A DNA stretch of 64,000 bases from Microbulbifer sp. MI-G (lineage in GTDB: Bacteria > Pseudomonadota > Gammaproteobacteria > Pseudomonadales > Cellvibrionaceae). The position numbers and the translations under genes were made by a program. Of this stretch, positions 8,715-16,861 are shown piece after piece (within the stretch, counting starts at the first letter, position 1; every line of letters starts with the position of its first letter). The stretch spans positions 124,001 to 188,000 of the forward strand of contig NZ_CP098023.1 of NCBI RefSeq assembly GCF_030440425.1, read 5' to 3'. Under the pieces are notes generated by a model. The model had not been told where the DNA came from. It ran no database searches and was given only the letters and a program-made list of their open reading frames with translations.

Positions 8715-9842
8715 TCAGCTGCGACACCAACTGGCGGGGTCCAGAGTCTTGCCGAGGTGGCGGATTTCGAAGTAGAGGGCGCTGTGGCTGTTACCACCAC
8801 TGTTGCCTACCCGGGCAATGGTGTCACCGCTTTCCACCCATTCCCCAAGACTGCGGGTGAGGGACCGGTTGTGGGCATAGAGGCTCATATAGCCATTGCC
8901 GTGATCGAGAATCACCAGCATGCCCTGGCCGCGCAAATAGTCCGAAAACACGACGCGGCCCCGGTGTATGGCACGAACAGGCTCGCCCTCGGCGGCGCGG
9001 ATGGTGACCCCTTTCCAGGTAATGCCGTTGGTGCGGCGGCCGCCAAACGCATTGGTGCGACGCCCTGCAACCGGCCAGCGCATTCTGCCGCGCTGGCGCG
9101 CAAATGGCTTTTGCTCACCGGGGCCGACCAGAGAGGCAATGGCGCGGCCCACCTCGTCGATCAGCTTCTGCAGGCGCGCGCGGTCGCCCTGTAGCTGTTT
9201 TAACTCGCCATTGCCATCGGCGAGCCTTGCCACCAGTTTGTCCAGAGTGCGTTTGCGGTTTTGCTGGGCACTGTGCAGCCTGCGCTGGCGTTCCTGCAAC
9301 TGCGTGCGCTTTGCACCCAAAGTCGCCTGCGCGCGCTCGATGTCACTGGCCACTGTTTTGAGGGCGGCGAGGGTTTGCAGATAGGTGTCGATAATACGGG
9401 TGCGTTCTTGGAGGAAGTAGTCGTGGTAACGAAGTTGGCGGGCGATATTCTGTGGGTCTTGCTGGTTGAGGAGGAGCTTGATCTGTTCCTGCCGGCCCAG
9501 TCGGTAAGCGGCGGCGATCTCCTGCTCGACCCGCCGCTGCATACTTCGTCGGGTCTCCTGCAGTTGTAACTGCTCACGCTGGAGTTCGCGCAGCTTGTCC
9601 GAGCGAGTGCGCAGCTCTCGCTTGATCTGATCAATGCGATGATGGAGTCCGGAGATGCTTTTTTCGTTTTCTTCCAGGTCCTTGAGCAACTGGTCACGCT
9701 GGTCACGCACCTGGTTGAGTTCCTGTTGCAGGGATTCGATGTGCCGCTTGATTTCCGCGAGGCGTGCCTGTTGATCTCCCTGTGCCTGGCTCCAGGCGGG
9801 CAGTGACAGCAGGGTGATCAGAAAGAGAGTGAGGGTTTTCAT
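8715..9842 (-). CDS. envC: Murein hydrolase activator EnvC
   Basis: EnvC is a periplasmic divisome factor that activates the cell-separation amidases. The 375-residue product has a signal peptide (1-21), a long coiled coil rich in Gln/Arg/Glu (about 24-245), and a C-terminal LytM/M23 domain (about 265-375). The peptidase metal ligands are degenerate: the usual HxxxD site reads WKGVTI and the last motif reads ALYFEIR rather than HLHFE. This matches a non-catalytic activator. Its likely client, AmiB, is encoded at 61132. Its start shares one base with the gpmI stop. Confidence 0.93.
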   Translation of the reverse strand: MKTLTLFLITLLSLPAWSQAQGDQQARLAEIKRHIESLQQELNQVRDQRDQLLKDLEENEKSISGLHHRIDQIKRELRTRSDKLRELQREQLQLQETRRSMQRRVEQEIAAAYRLGRQEQIKLLLNQQDPQNIARQLRYHDYFLQERTRIIDTYLQTLAALKTVASDIERAQATLGAKRTQLQERQRRLHSAQQNRKRTLDKLVARLADGNGELKQLQGDRARLQKLIDEVGRAIASLVGPGEQKPFARQRGRMRWPVAGRRTNAFGGRRTNGITWKGVTIRAAEGEPVRAIHRGRVVFSDYLRGQGMLVILDHGNGYMSLYAHNRSLTRSLGEWVESGDTIARVGNSGGNSHSALYFEIRHLGKTLDPASWCRS

Positions 9843-11389
9843 CAGTCCATTTTTACCAGGCTGCGGCCAGTCATTTCCGCCGGCTGTGGCAGACCCATCA
9901 ACGCTAACATGGTTGGCGCTACATCCGCCAGACTGCCGCCATCACACAGTTGTACATTGCGTGTGCCGATATAGACAAACGGTACAGGCAGGGTGGAGTG
10001 CTGGGTGCTCACCTGTCCCGAGTCAGTGTCGAACATCACCTCTACATTGCCATGGTCGGCGGTGATGAGCACCTCGCCACCGGCAGCCAGGGTCGCATCC
10101 ACAACTCGACCAATACAGTGATCGAGGGCTTCTACCGCCTTCACTGCGGCTTCGAAGACGCCGGTGTGACCCACCATATCGCCATTGGCATAGTTACAGA
10201 TAATGGCGTCGATTCCCCCACTCTGGATGGCCGCCACCAGTTTGTCGGTCACTTCCGGTGCGCTCATTTCCGGCTGCAGGTCGTAGGTAGCCACATTCGG
10301 GGATTTGATCAGTTCGCGGGTCTCGCCGGGGTAGGGCGTCTCGCGACCGCCACTGAAAAAGAAAGTCACGTGGGCGTACTTTTCCGTCTCTGCGATTCGC
10401 AGCTGGGTTTTACCCCGGTCGGAAAGGTATTCGCCCAGGGAGTTCTCCAGAGTCTCCGGCGGGAAGGCGCAACTGGTATGGATATCAGTGGCGTATTCGG
10501 TGGTCATCACGAAGTCCGCCAGTGCCGGTCTGGTTTTGCGCTTGAAACCGCTGAAGTCTTTGTCGGTAAAGGCACGGGTCAGCTGGCGCGCGCGGTCCGG
10601 GCGGAAATTCATAAAGATCAGCGCATCACCAGCGTTGATGGGGGCCGGTTCACCGATACGTGTGGGGGCGACAAACTCATCGTTCTCACCGCGCGTATAG
10701 GCGGCGGTTAGCCCCGCCAGGGCATCGCTGGCCTCGTGCTCTGCAGTACCCAGGGTCAGCATGTCGTAGACCGATTCAGTGCGCTCCCAGCGCTGATCGC
10801 GGTCCATGGCATAGTAGCGCCCGGCCAGGGTGGCCAGGCGGGCATTGCCGAGGGTGTCGCAGACCTGCATCAGGCGGGCAACAGACGACTCGGCACTGCG
10901 CGGCGGTGTATCGCGGCCATCGAGGAAGGCGTGCACGTAAATGGATCGGGCACCGCGCTGGGCGGCCAGGGTCACCATGGCGACGATGTGGTCCTCGTGG
11001 CTGTGCACACCGCCCTCTGAAAGCAGGCCCATAATATGTACGGCGCCTTGGTTGGCAATGGCCTTGTCAACCGCTCTGGTATAGGCGCTGTTGCGAAAGA
11101 ATTCGCCGTCCTTGATGGCCTTATTGATGCGGGTGTAACTCTGGTAGACCACACGGCCCGCACCCAGGGTCATATGGCCCACTTCGGAGTTACCCATTTG
11201 ACCATCCGGTAGACCCACAGCCATACCCGAGGTCTGGAGCAGCGTCTTGGGGCGGTTTGCCCAGAGATTGTCCCACACTGGCGTATGCGCGGCGTGAATC
11301 GCATTGTGCCGGGGGTTGTCGCTGTGGCCGAAGCCGTCCAGAATCAGCAGGACCAGAGGGCGTTTTTGCGAGGCTTGCGAAACGGCCAT
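9842..11389 (-). CDS. gpmI: 2,3-bisphosphoglycerate-independent phosphoglycerate mutase
   Basis: GpmI interconverts 3- and 2-phosphoglycerate in glycolysis and gluconeogenesis, using two Mn ions. The 515-residue length is typical. Visible signatures are the metal site LLILDGFGH near the start, the phosphoserine loop [17 protein letters not shown] with the nucleophilic Ser, [23 protein letters not shown], and ITADHGNVE near the C-terminus. It heads the envC-ctpA group and is divergent from yibN across 226 bases. Confidence 0.97.
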   Translation of the reverse strand: MAVSQASQKRPLVLLILDGFGHSDNPRHNAIHAAHTPVWDNLWANRPKTLLQTSGMAVGLPDGQMGNSEVGHMTLGAGRVVYQSYTRINKAIKDGEFFRNSAYTRAVDKAIANQGAVHIMGLLSEGGVHSHEDHIVAMVTLAAQRGARSIYVHAFLDGRDTPPRSAESSVARLMQVCDTLGNARLATLAGRYYAMDRDQRWERTESVYDMLTLGTAEHEASDALAGLTAAYTRGENDEFVAPTRIGEPAPINAGDALIFMNFRPDRARQLTRAFTDKDFSGFKRKTRPALADFVMTTEYATDIHTSCAFPPETLENSLGEYLSDRGKTQLRIAETEKYAHVTFFFSGGRETPYPGETRELIKSPNVATYDLQPEMSAPEVTDKLVAAIQSGGIDAIICNYANGDMVGHTGVFEAAVKAVEALDHCIGRVVDATLAAGGEVLITADHGNVEVMFDTDSGQVSTQHSTLPVPFVYIGTRNVQLCDGGSLADVAPTMLALMGLPQPAEMTGRSLVKMD

Positions 11390-11550
11390 AGCAACGGGTT
11401 TCCTGTTCCAAAAATTTGTACTGTGGGCGCGGATTTTAACCTGTTAGGACCCCCTTTCACTATGTCAATTTGCACAAGTATGGCTTTGTAGAGTCTATGC
11501 GAGGGCAGCGGCAACACCATTTAGCTGGTTAGAATTTCGCCAGAATCGTG

Positions 11551-11556
11551 TATACT
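11551..11556 (+). promoter_or_regulatory. Possible -10 element for yibN-grxC
   Basis: TATACT (one mismatch to consensus) lies 59 bases upstream of the yibN start in the divergent gpmI/yibN spacer. A weak GTTAGA (11528-11533) sits at 17-base spacing. Confidence 0.35.
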
Positions 11557-11615
11557 CCCGCCACCCTTGGCGCTGGCGCGCCATATCGATAACCACTAAG
11601 GATTTTGGGGGCGAA

Positions 11616-12032
11616 GTGGATTTTTTCGTCTTTTTGAGTGAACAGTGGCTGCTGGTCGGCCTGCTTGTGGCTCTGCTCTATACGTTGGCTATCAGTGAGC
11701 GCTACCGGGCTGGTGTGCCGGTATCCCTGCATGAGGTGACCAGGCTGATTAACAGTGACGGGGCCCGGGTGCTGGATGTGCGTGACCGCAATGAATTTAT
11801 TGCCGGTCATATCGTCGACGCCGTGCATATTCCCCATGGAGAGCTTTCCGACCGCCTCGGCGAACTGGTGCCTTTGAAGGACAAGGTCGTGATTGTAGCG
11901 GACAAATTGGGCCAACACGCGGGCCCTGCGGGGCGTCTGTTGAAACAAAAGGGCTTCCAGGTGCGCCGCCTCCAGGGTGGCATGAGCGAGTGGAGCAACC
12001 AAAACCTGCCTCTAGTCAAGGGCCAGGGCTAG
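11616..12032 (+). CDS. yibN: Membrane-anchored rhodanese-like protein, YibN type
   Basis: The 138-residue protein has an N-terminal membrane helix (about 8-24, WLLVGLLVALLYTLAIS) and a single rhodanese fold (about 35-130, with VLDVRDRNEFIAGHI and VRRLQGGMSEW). The loop that holds the sulfur-carrying Cys in active rhodaneses reads IVADKLGQHAGPAG and contains no Cys, so sulfurtransferase activity is unlikely. As I recall, E. coli YibN is also atypical there. The GTG start at 11616 has GGGGGCGAA upstream. It precedes grxC and secB, a conserved neighbourhood. Confidence 0.85.
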   Translation: MDFFVFLSEQWLLVGLLVALLYTLAISERYRAGVPVSLHEVTRLINSDGARVLDVRDRNEFIAGHIVDAVHIPHGELSDRLGELVPLKDKVVIVADKLGQHAGPAGRLLKQKGFQVRRLQGGMSEWSNQNLPLVKGQG

Positions 12033-12072
12033 GATGACCCATGGCATTAATGACATTCGATGAAATTTAGTA

Positions 12073-12333
12073 ATGCAGGAAGTAGTCATCTATACAACCC
12101 GCTTCTGTCCCTATTGCATCCGGGCCAAGCGATTGCTGAGCGACAAGGGTGTGGCCTATCGTGAGATCGCTGTGGATAACAAACCGGGCCTGCGTGCACA
12201 AATGGCGGCCCTGGCCGGGCGACGCTCGGTGCCACAGATCTGGATCGGTGATTATCATGTGGGCGGTTGCGATGAGTTGATGGCACTTGCACGAGGGCAC
12301 AAGCTCGACGACCTGCTTTCCGCCGCCAGTTGA
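12073..12333 (+). CDS. grxC: Glutaredoxin 3
   Basis: This 86-residue dithiol glutaredoxin reduces disulfides with glutathione in the cytoplasm. The active site is TTRFCPYCIRAKRLL (CPYC). The cis-Pro motif RRSVPQIWIG and the glutathione-binding GGCDELMAL follow. The length is typical of GrxC. It lies 40 bases after yibN and upstream of secB. Confidence 0.96.
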   Translation: MQEVVIYTTRFCPYCIRAKRLLSDKGVAYREIAVDNKPGLRAQMAALAGRRSVPQIWIGDYHVGGCDELMALARGHKLDDLLSAAS

Positions 12334-12345
12334 CGAAGGCTGGCG

Positions 12346-12369
12346 CCGGCGGCCACTCGCGGCCGCCGG
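12346..12369 (+). terminator. Strong GC stem-loop between grxC and secB
   Basis: CCGGCGGCC (12346-12354) and GGCCGCCGG (12361-12369) form a perfect 9-bp stem with a 6-base loop, 12 bases after the grxC stop. Only a weakly T-rich stretch (TGTTTGCTTATT) follows. It may partly terminate or stabilise the upstream mRNA and separate secB expression from yibN-grxC. Confidence 0.45.
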
Positions 12370-12491
12370 TGTTTGCTTATTATCCAATCCGGGGCTTGAA
12401 ACGGTATTTGTAGGCCCCATCTGGAGGCTTACTTACGGGGTCTTTCTCATGGAAGGCATCAATAATTTTTTTATAAAGAACAGGCGGTAAC

Positions 12492-12989
12492 ATGGCTGAA
12501 GAACTAAATGGCGCGGCGGCAAATGCAGAGGCTCCGAAAGTACAATTCGCGATGCAACGTATCTACCTGAAAGACCTCTCTTTTGAGACGCCAATGGGTG
12601 TAGAGGTGTTCAAAAAGCAGTGGAAACCACAGGTTAACCAGGAGTTGAATACCAAGACTGCCAAGATTGATGAAGATCTGTACGAAGTGGCACTGACCCT
12701 CACTATTACCGTCAAACTGGAGGAGGAGACTGCCTTTCTGGTGGAGGTGAAGCAGGCCGGCCTGTTTGGTATCAAAGGGTTGGAGGGCCAGCAACTGGCT
12801 CAGGCGCTAAATACTGCCTGTCCTCAAATCCTGTTCCCCTACGCCCGTGAGGTGATCGACAACGCCGTTGTCAAGGGCTCTTTCCCGGCTTTGATGCTGC
12901 CGCCGGTCAACTTCGATGCACTGTTCGCAACGGCTTTGAACCAGGCGCAAAAACAGGCCGAGGGTGCCCAGGCGCAAGCGGATGCTTAG
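12492..12989 (+). CDS. secB: Protein-export chaperone SecB
   Basis: SecB is the cytoplasmic tetrameric chaperone that keeps precursors unfolded and hands them to SecA. The 165-residue protein shows the family core: [16 protein letters not shown] near residues 19-34, [34 protein letters not shown], and [14 protein letters not shown]. The tail is Gln/Ala-rich, as usual. It is followed at once by an intrinsic terminator. Confidence 0.98.
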   Translation: MAEELNGAAANAEAPKVQFAMQRIYLKDLSFETPMGVEVFKKQWKPQVNQELNTKTAKIDEDLYEVALTLTITVKLEEETAFLVEVKQAGLFGIKGLEGQQLAQALNTACPQILFPYAREVIDNAVVKGSFPALMLPPVNFDALFATALNQAQKQAEGAQAQADA

Positions 12990-13005
12990 TGGTTGCCCGC
13001 ATGAT

Positions 13006-13032
13006 AAAAAGGCCCCTCCGGGGCCTTTTTTT
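13006..13032 (+). terminator. Intrinsic terminator after secB
   Basis: AAAAA GGCCCC TCC GGGGCC TTTTTTT forms a GC stem with an A-tract and a T-tract on its two sides, starting 17 bases after the secB stop. It could act in both directions. Confidence 0.9.
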
Positions 13033-13152
13033 ATCCCCGTTGTTCTCTTTTAATCAGAGGACAAGCCAATGGAATACCGTCTTCGCTGCCTGGGCTTTAC
13101 GATCAAGCGTGTGGCCGGTAAATAATTGCTGATAGTCAGTCGGGAGTTGCCT

Positions 13153-13605
13153 GTGCAATGGGATTTACCGAACCCCTTCATCCGAAAAGTGCTTGTGGGT
13201 GCACACCATGTTGATGGTCTGCATCATGCCAACAACGCTGAATATGTGCATTGGTGTGAGGCCACTGCCTGGGCCCACAGCACAGCACTGGGTCTGGATG
13301 TCACGAATTATCAGGAACTCGACCGCGGAATGGCCATCCGTCAAAGTGAGTATGATTATATACTGGCGGCGAGAGAGGGGGATGAACTGATATTTGGCAC
13401 TTGGTTAACTGATGTGGACGGGTGTCTGAAGGTGATTCGCCGCTTTCAGGTCTTTCGTGCCGCCGATGGGGCTGAGGTATTGCGGGCCCGGTGGCGGATG
13501 GTGTGCATCGAGCTGTCCACTGGCAGGCCGAAGCGCATGCCGGCGATCTTCAAGAAAATCTACGGTTCCGCAGTGACTGACCGGGAGGCTGAGAAAAGTG
13601 AGTGA
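13153..13605 (+). CDS. Acyl-CoA thioesterase-like protein (4HBT hot-dog fold)
   Basis: The 150-residue product shows the 4-hydroxybenzoyl-CoA thioesterase pattern: VGAHHVDGLHHANNAEYVHW near residues 15-34, then beta strands with DELIFGTWLTDVDG and FRAADGAEVLRARWRMVCIE. The usual catalytic Asp position (VDxxGHxNN) is present as VDGLHHANN. Substrate is unknown; YbgC-like or lipid acyl-CoA thioesters are possible. I chose GTG at 13153 because GGGAG lies 6 bases before it; an in-frame TTG at 13126 would add nine residues. It overlaps the next SDR gene by 8 bases, so the two are probably translated together. Confidence 0.82.
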   Translation: MQWDLPNPFIRKVLVGAHHVDGLHHANNAEYVHWCEATAWAHSTALGLDVTNYQELDRGMAIRQSEYDYILAAREGDELIFGTWLTDVDGCLKVIRRFQVFRAADGAEVLRARWRMVCIELSTGRPKRMPAIFKKIYGSAVTDREAEKSE

Positions 13606-14461
13606 AGAGTTTATTACCCTGACTGAGAACACAGGGACCCTGAGGGATAAGACTATTTTTATCACGGGTGCCAGCCGTGGCATAGGGCGCGCCATAGCGC
13701 TCAAGTGTGCTGCCGACGGTGCTAATATCGTGATTGCCGCCAAGTCCGCACAGCCCCATCCCAAGCTGCCGGGTACCATCTACTCGGTGGCTCAGGAAGT
13801 GGAAAATGCCGGGGGTAAGGCCCTTGCCCTGCAGGTGGATGTACGCGATGCACAGCGGGTAGAGGAAGCGATGGTAGAGACTGCGGATAAGTTTGGTGGT
13901 ATCGACGCGGTGGTCAATAATGCCGGCGCGATCAGCCTGACCAACGTGGCCTCCACTCCCCCCAAGCGCTATGACCTGATGCAGAGCATCAACAGCCGCG
14001 CGGTGTACCTGACTGCACACCTGGCGCTGCCCTATTTAAAAAAATCGGGCAGCGCGCATATCCTCAGCCTGTGCCCGCCACTGAATCTTCAGCCCAAATG
14101 GCTGGGCCCTTTTGCCCCCTATGCGCTGTCAAAATTCGGAATGACGATCCTGAGCCTGGGCCTGGCGGAGGAGCTGCGCGAGGCCGGTGTCAGTGTGGCC
14201 ACACTGTGGCCGCGCACCCTGGTGGCCACCGCTGCTATTGAATTTGCTGTGGGCAACCGCGAGATGTTTGAGCAGAGCCGCAAGCCCGCGATTATGGCGG
14301 ATGCCGCCTACGAGGTACTGGCCACAAAAGACGCCGCACTCACAGGGCGCCAATTGATTGATGAAGAATTACTGGCAGAACGGGGGGTCAGGGATTTCAC
14401 TGACTATGCCCATAATCCGGCCAACGCGGACAGTTTGACCCGGGATTTGTTTCTCGATTGA
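13598..14461 (+). CDS. Short-chain dehydrogenase/reductase, HSDL2-like
   Basis: The 287-residue oxidoreductase has a Rossmann fold: FITGASRGIGRAIALK (cofactor-binding TGxxxGxG), a Lys/Ser after beta-2 that suggests NADP preference, NNAGAISL, and YALSK (Tyr175, Lys179). The central pattern with PPLNL before the Tyr resembles HSDL2-type SDRs. At the position where those proteins carry the catalytic Ser (SPPLN), this one has Cys159 (CPPLN). The substrate is not known; a lipid or fatty-acyl derivative is plausible given the overlapping thioesterase gene. The start is GTG with GGGAGG upstream. Confidence 0.88.
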   Translation: MSEEFITLTENTGTLRDKTIFITGASRGIGRAIALKCAADGANIVIAAKSAQPHPKLPGTIYSVAQEVENAGGKALALQVDVRDAQRVEEAMVETADKFGGIDAVVNNAGAISLTNVASTPPKRYDLMQSINSRAVYLTAHLALPYLKKSGSAHILSLCPPLNLQPKWLGPFAPYALSKFGMTILSLGLAEELREAGVSVATLWPRTLVATAAIEFAVGNREMFEQSRKPAIMADAAYEVLATKDAALTGRQLIDEELLAERGVRDFTDYAHNPANADSLTRDLFLD

Positions 14462-14480
14462 AGCCGGCAGGAGGTATTGT

Positions 14481-15068
14481 GTGAGCAGCGACAGCAAACT
14501 GTTCAAAGACGCCCTCGGAGAGCTTGGGGGTGTCAGGCCCTTGGTGCAGGAGCGCTGTGTCGCGCTGCGCAGGGAAGATATGCCCACGGCATTGGTGTCG
14601 CGGGAGCGCCGCGCTGCCGCCACTCGCCAGGCCGGGTGCGAAATGAACCCCCTCTCGGGCGAGTATCTCGAACTGGTGGTCCCCTGGGATCCGCTGGCAT
14701 TCAAGCGTGACGGGGTGCAAAACGGAGTGTATCGCAATTTGCGCCTGGGCAAATACACGGTGGATGCACGCCTCGATCTACACCGCCACTCCGTGGAGAT
14801 GGCGCGCGTTGCCGTAGTGGAATTCGTGCGGGACTGTATCGAGGCAGATGTGCGCTGTGCTCTGATTACTCACGGCAAAGGCGAGGGCCGCAGGCAGCCG
14901 GGCCTGTTGAAGAGCTGTATCAATCACTGGTTGCCCCAATTGGAAGAAGTCCTGGCTTTTCACAGTGCCCAGAAGTGGCATGGTGGTATGGGTGCTACCT
15001 ACCTGCTGCTGCGCAAAAGCGCACGCAAGCGGCAGGAGAACCTGGAAAGACATTCGCGGCGCCGTTAG
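14481..15068 (+). CDS. smrA: Smr domain endonuclease-like protein SmrA
   Basis: This 195-residue protein has an N-terminal SmrA extension (FKDALGELGGVRPL, near 8-21) and a C-terminal Smr domain (about 95-185) with RLDLHRHSVEMAR, ITHGKGEGR and KWHGGMGATYLLLRK. The LDxH, HGxG and HGGxGAT-type motifs are those of Smr nucleases. SmrA has nicking activity on DNA in vitro; the cellular role is unclear. The GTG start at 14481 is well supported by AGGAGG 6 bases upstream. It lies 19 bases after the SDR gene. Confidence 0.92.
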   Translation: MSSDSKLFKDALGELGGVRPLVQERCVALRREDMPTALVSRERRAAATRQAGCEMNPLSGEYLELVVPWDPLAFKRDGVQNGVYRNLRLGKYTVDARLDLHRHSVEMARVAVVEFVRDCIEADVRCALITHGKGEGRRQPGLLKSCINHWLPQLEEVLAFHSAQKWHGGMGATYLLLRKSARKRQENLERHSRRR

Positions 15069-15173
15069 GCTTTTCCCTGACATTTGTTTGTCACTTTTGC
15101 CGATTAAGATACTTGGGCAAGACTCCCTTTATGCGCTTGCTTCTCTTTATTGTTATCTCTCGATTGTGTATTG

Positions 15174-15197
15174 ACGACCCACTGGGTCGTTTTTTTT
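15174..15197 (+). terminator. Intrinsic terminator after smrA
   Basis: ACGACCC ACT GGGTCGT forms a perfect 7-bp stem followed by seven more T. It stands between the convergent smrA and META lipoprotein genes and fits plus-strand termination. Confidence 0.88.
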
Positions 15198-15232
15198 GGG
15201 CTGTTGCCCGCGCGCAAAGCCGATAGCGTAAC

Positions 15233-15727
15233 CTAGCGCATCGTGTCCCGGACGCGATCGAATTCGAGCAGTGTGGACTCGTCGCTGTTGCGCAGGATCA
15301 ATTGATCGCCCATCACTTCGAGAAAACGGGTATTTCGCAGTGCCCTTAAGTAATCGGTTTCCAACGCATCACTGGGGTAGATTTTGCCCATGCGCGAAAT
15401 GTCCGGTGGGAGCGGCCAGGACAGCTCGCCATGGCCTGCAAGAGAGAATCGGCCCAGATAGGGATTGATACCGCCACTGCCACGCACATACCCGAAGCGG
15501 TCACAGGTAAAGAAGGGGCGGTCCCGCCAAAACTTTCTCCACAGAAGCTGGTACTGGTAGGTGTGCTCGCCATCCACCATATTTGAAAGAACCCAGGCGT
15601 GATCGCATGCGGACCAGTCGGACTGCCCGAGAGCCTGTGCTGGATGGTCAGTGGTCATACACCCCGACAATAAAAGGGAGAGTGCAATGGGGAGGATAAG
15701 TTGCAGGCGCTTCGAGTATTGTGGCAT
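15233..15727 (-). CDS. META-domain (HslJ-like) lipoprotein, copy 1
   Basis: The protein has 164 residues from an ATG at 15727 that is preceded by AAGAG; a second ATG nine codons earlier has no ribosome site. A lipoprotein signal ends LLSGC with the acylated Cys at residue 23. The mature part has the META/HslJ-like pattern: WVLSNMVDG, FTCDRFGYVRGSGGINPYLG, LSWPLPPDISRMG and YLRALRNTRFLEV. Function is unknown; HslJ-like proteins are linked to stress and antibiotic tolerance in some bacteria. The residue after the Cys is Met, so transport to the outer membrane is expected. It is a clear paralogue of the next gene. Confidence 0.75.
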   Translation of the reverse strand: MPQYSKRLQLILPIALSLLLSGCMTTDHPAQALGQSDWSACDHAWVLSNMVDGEHTYQYQLLWRKFWRDRPFFTCDRFGYVRGSGGINPYLGRFSLAGHGELSWPLPPDISRMGKIYPSDALETDYLRALRNTRFLEVMGDQLILRNSDESTLLEFDRVRDTMR

Positions 15728-15790
15728 AGAGGCGCTCTTATTTTTTAACAGCATTAAACCACGAAAACAACCTGTTGTCTGTGCGTGTGT

Positions 15791-16264
15791 TCAAGGCCCG
15801 ACATTGACATATTCTATGTAGATATCACCCGATACATTGCGCAGTATCAGGCGTTTGCCCCGGGATTTTGTAAATGCCTGGCGTGTGCCGGCCAGTGCAC
15901 GCAAGTAGGTGTTTTCCTGTTGTAGCAGTACCTCCGGACCGCTCATCTTGGTAGAGGCGAAGCTGGAGGTATCCCACAGAAGCTGGCCGTTGTCGGTAAC
16001 CTGTAATACGCCACGGTAGGTATTGATGCCACTGCGGCCCACTACGTTGCCGTCGCGGTTACACACGAAGGTGAAATTTGCAAGTCCTTGCACCGAAATG
16101 GCGGCGCCGTTGATCCGAAGGCGCACAAGTTGCCACTTCTTGCCGCAGACTGTGCTCATATTACCTGCCGACTGGACGACCCTGGCTTCTTCCACACCAC
16201 TTGTCAAGCATCCACCAATAGCCAGCAGGGTTCCCAGTAGCCACAGTTGCACCAACCTGCGCAT
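15791..16264 (-). CDS. META-domain (HslJ-like) lipoprotein, copy 2
   Basis: The 157-residue lipoprotein has its lipobox AIGGC with Cys19. The mature domain matches copy 1 in order and spacing: WQLVRLRINGAAI, FVCNRDGNVVGRSGINTYRG, LLWDTSSFASTKMSGPE, YLRALAGTRQAF and LILRN. It lies upstream of copy 1 on the same strand, 63 bases away, and probably forms a two-gene unit with it. GGAG lies 9 bases before the ATG. Exact function is unknown. Confidence 0.75.
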   Translation of the reverse strand: MRRLVQLWLLGTLLAIGGCLTSGVEEARVVQSAGNMSTVCGKKWQLVRLRINGAAISVQGLANFTFVCNRDGNVVGRSGINTYRGVLQVTDNGQLLWDTSSFASTKMSGPEVLLQQENTYLRALAGTRQAFTKSRGKRLILRNVSGDIYIEYVNVGP

Positions 16265-16401
16265 CGGCGATTGACTCCTTTATCGCTGACTCTGCCCCCG
16301 GTTTCCTTAGCTTAGTTGTTGCGCGCAACGGCGAGTCGATAAGGGTGACAAGCTATGTTCCCACTGTGACGGGAAAAATTACCAAAAGAAGACTGTTTGG
16401 C

Positions 16402-16835
16402 ATGAACAGACGCACAAAAATTGTCGCCACGTTCGGGCCTGCCAGCGATAGGGCAGAGACCCTTTGTCAACTGATTGCGGCGGGCGTTGATTGGGTACTC
16501 TTCAATTTTTCCCATGGTGACCCCGTGGACCACCGCCGTCGTGTGGAGTCTGTCCGGGCAGAGGCGCCACGTTGCCCTGCTGGGAGATTTGCAAGGGGCC
16601 AAAAATTCGGATCGGTAAATTTACCAATGGGCGTGTAGACCATGAACACGGGACGGACTTTGTGTTGGACCCGGTCTGGCCTGTAGAGCGTGGCAGTGCC
16701 GAAAGGGTCTCGGTGGATTTTCCCGCGCTAGCCAGGGACTGCCATGTAGGCGACTGCCTGTTACTGGATGATGGACGCCTCACGCTGTGGAGAGCAATTT
16801 TTTCGGTACAGATAAAAAGGTCACGATGCGCTTAA
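16402..16835 (+). pseudogene. Pyruvate kinase remnant, truncated and twice frameshifted
   Basis: From the ATG at 16402 the frame reads MNRRTKIVATFGPASDR and FNFSHGDPVDHRRRV, the pyruvate kinase N-terminus. Near 16565 the homology moves to another frame (RHVALLGDLQG), and near 16597 to the third frame (GPKIRIGKFTNG, then CHVGDCLLLDDGRLTL). These are the conserved early pyruvate kinase motifs in the right order. Homology fades after about 16790, and a stop follows at 16835. Only about 130-150 of the usual 470-480 codons remain, before the 3' end of hemY. A complete pyk is expected elsewhere in the genome. The frameshifts could be sequencing errors, but the truncation could not. Confidence 0.85.
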
Positions 16836-16861
16836 TGGGTTGGAGCTGCGGGAGCGGGCAA

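Noticed and set aside
9842..11389. gpmI as a generic alkaline-phosphatase family protein
   Set aside because: The GNSEVGH phosphoserine loop and full set of metal motifs identify the mutase specifically.
12287..12490. Small open frame between grxC and secB
   Set aside because: It starts inside grxC, crosses a GC stem-loop, has no ribosome site, and resembles no known protein.
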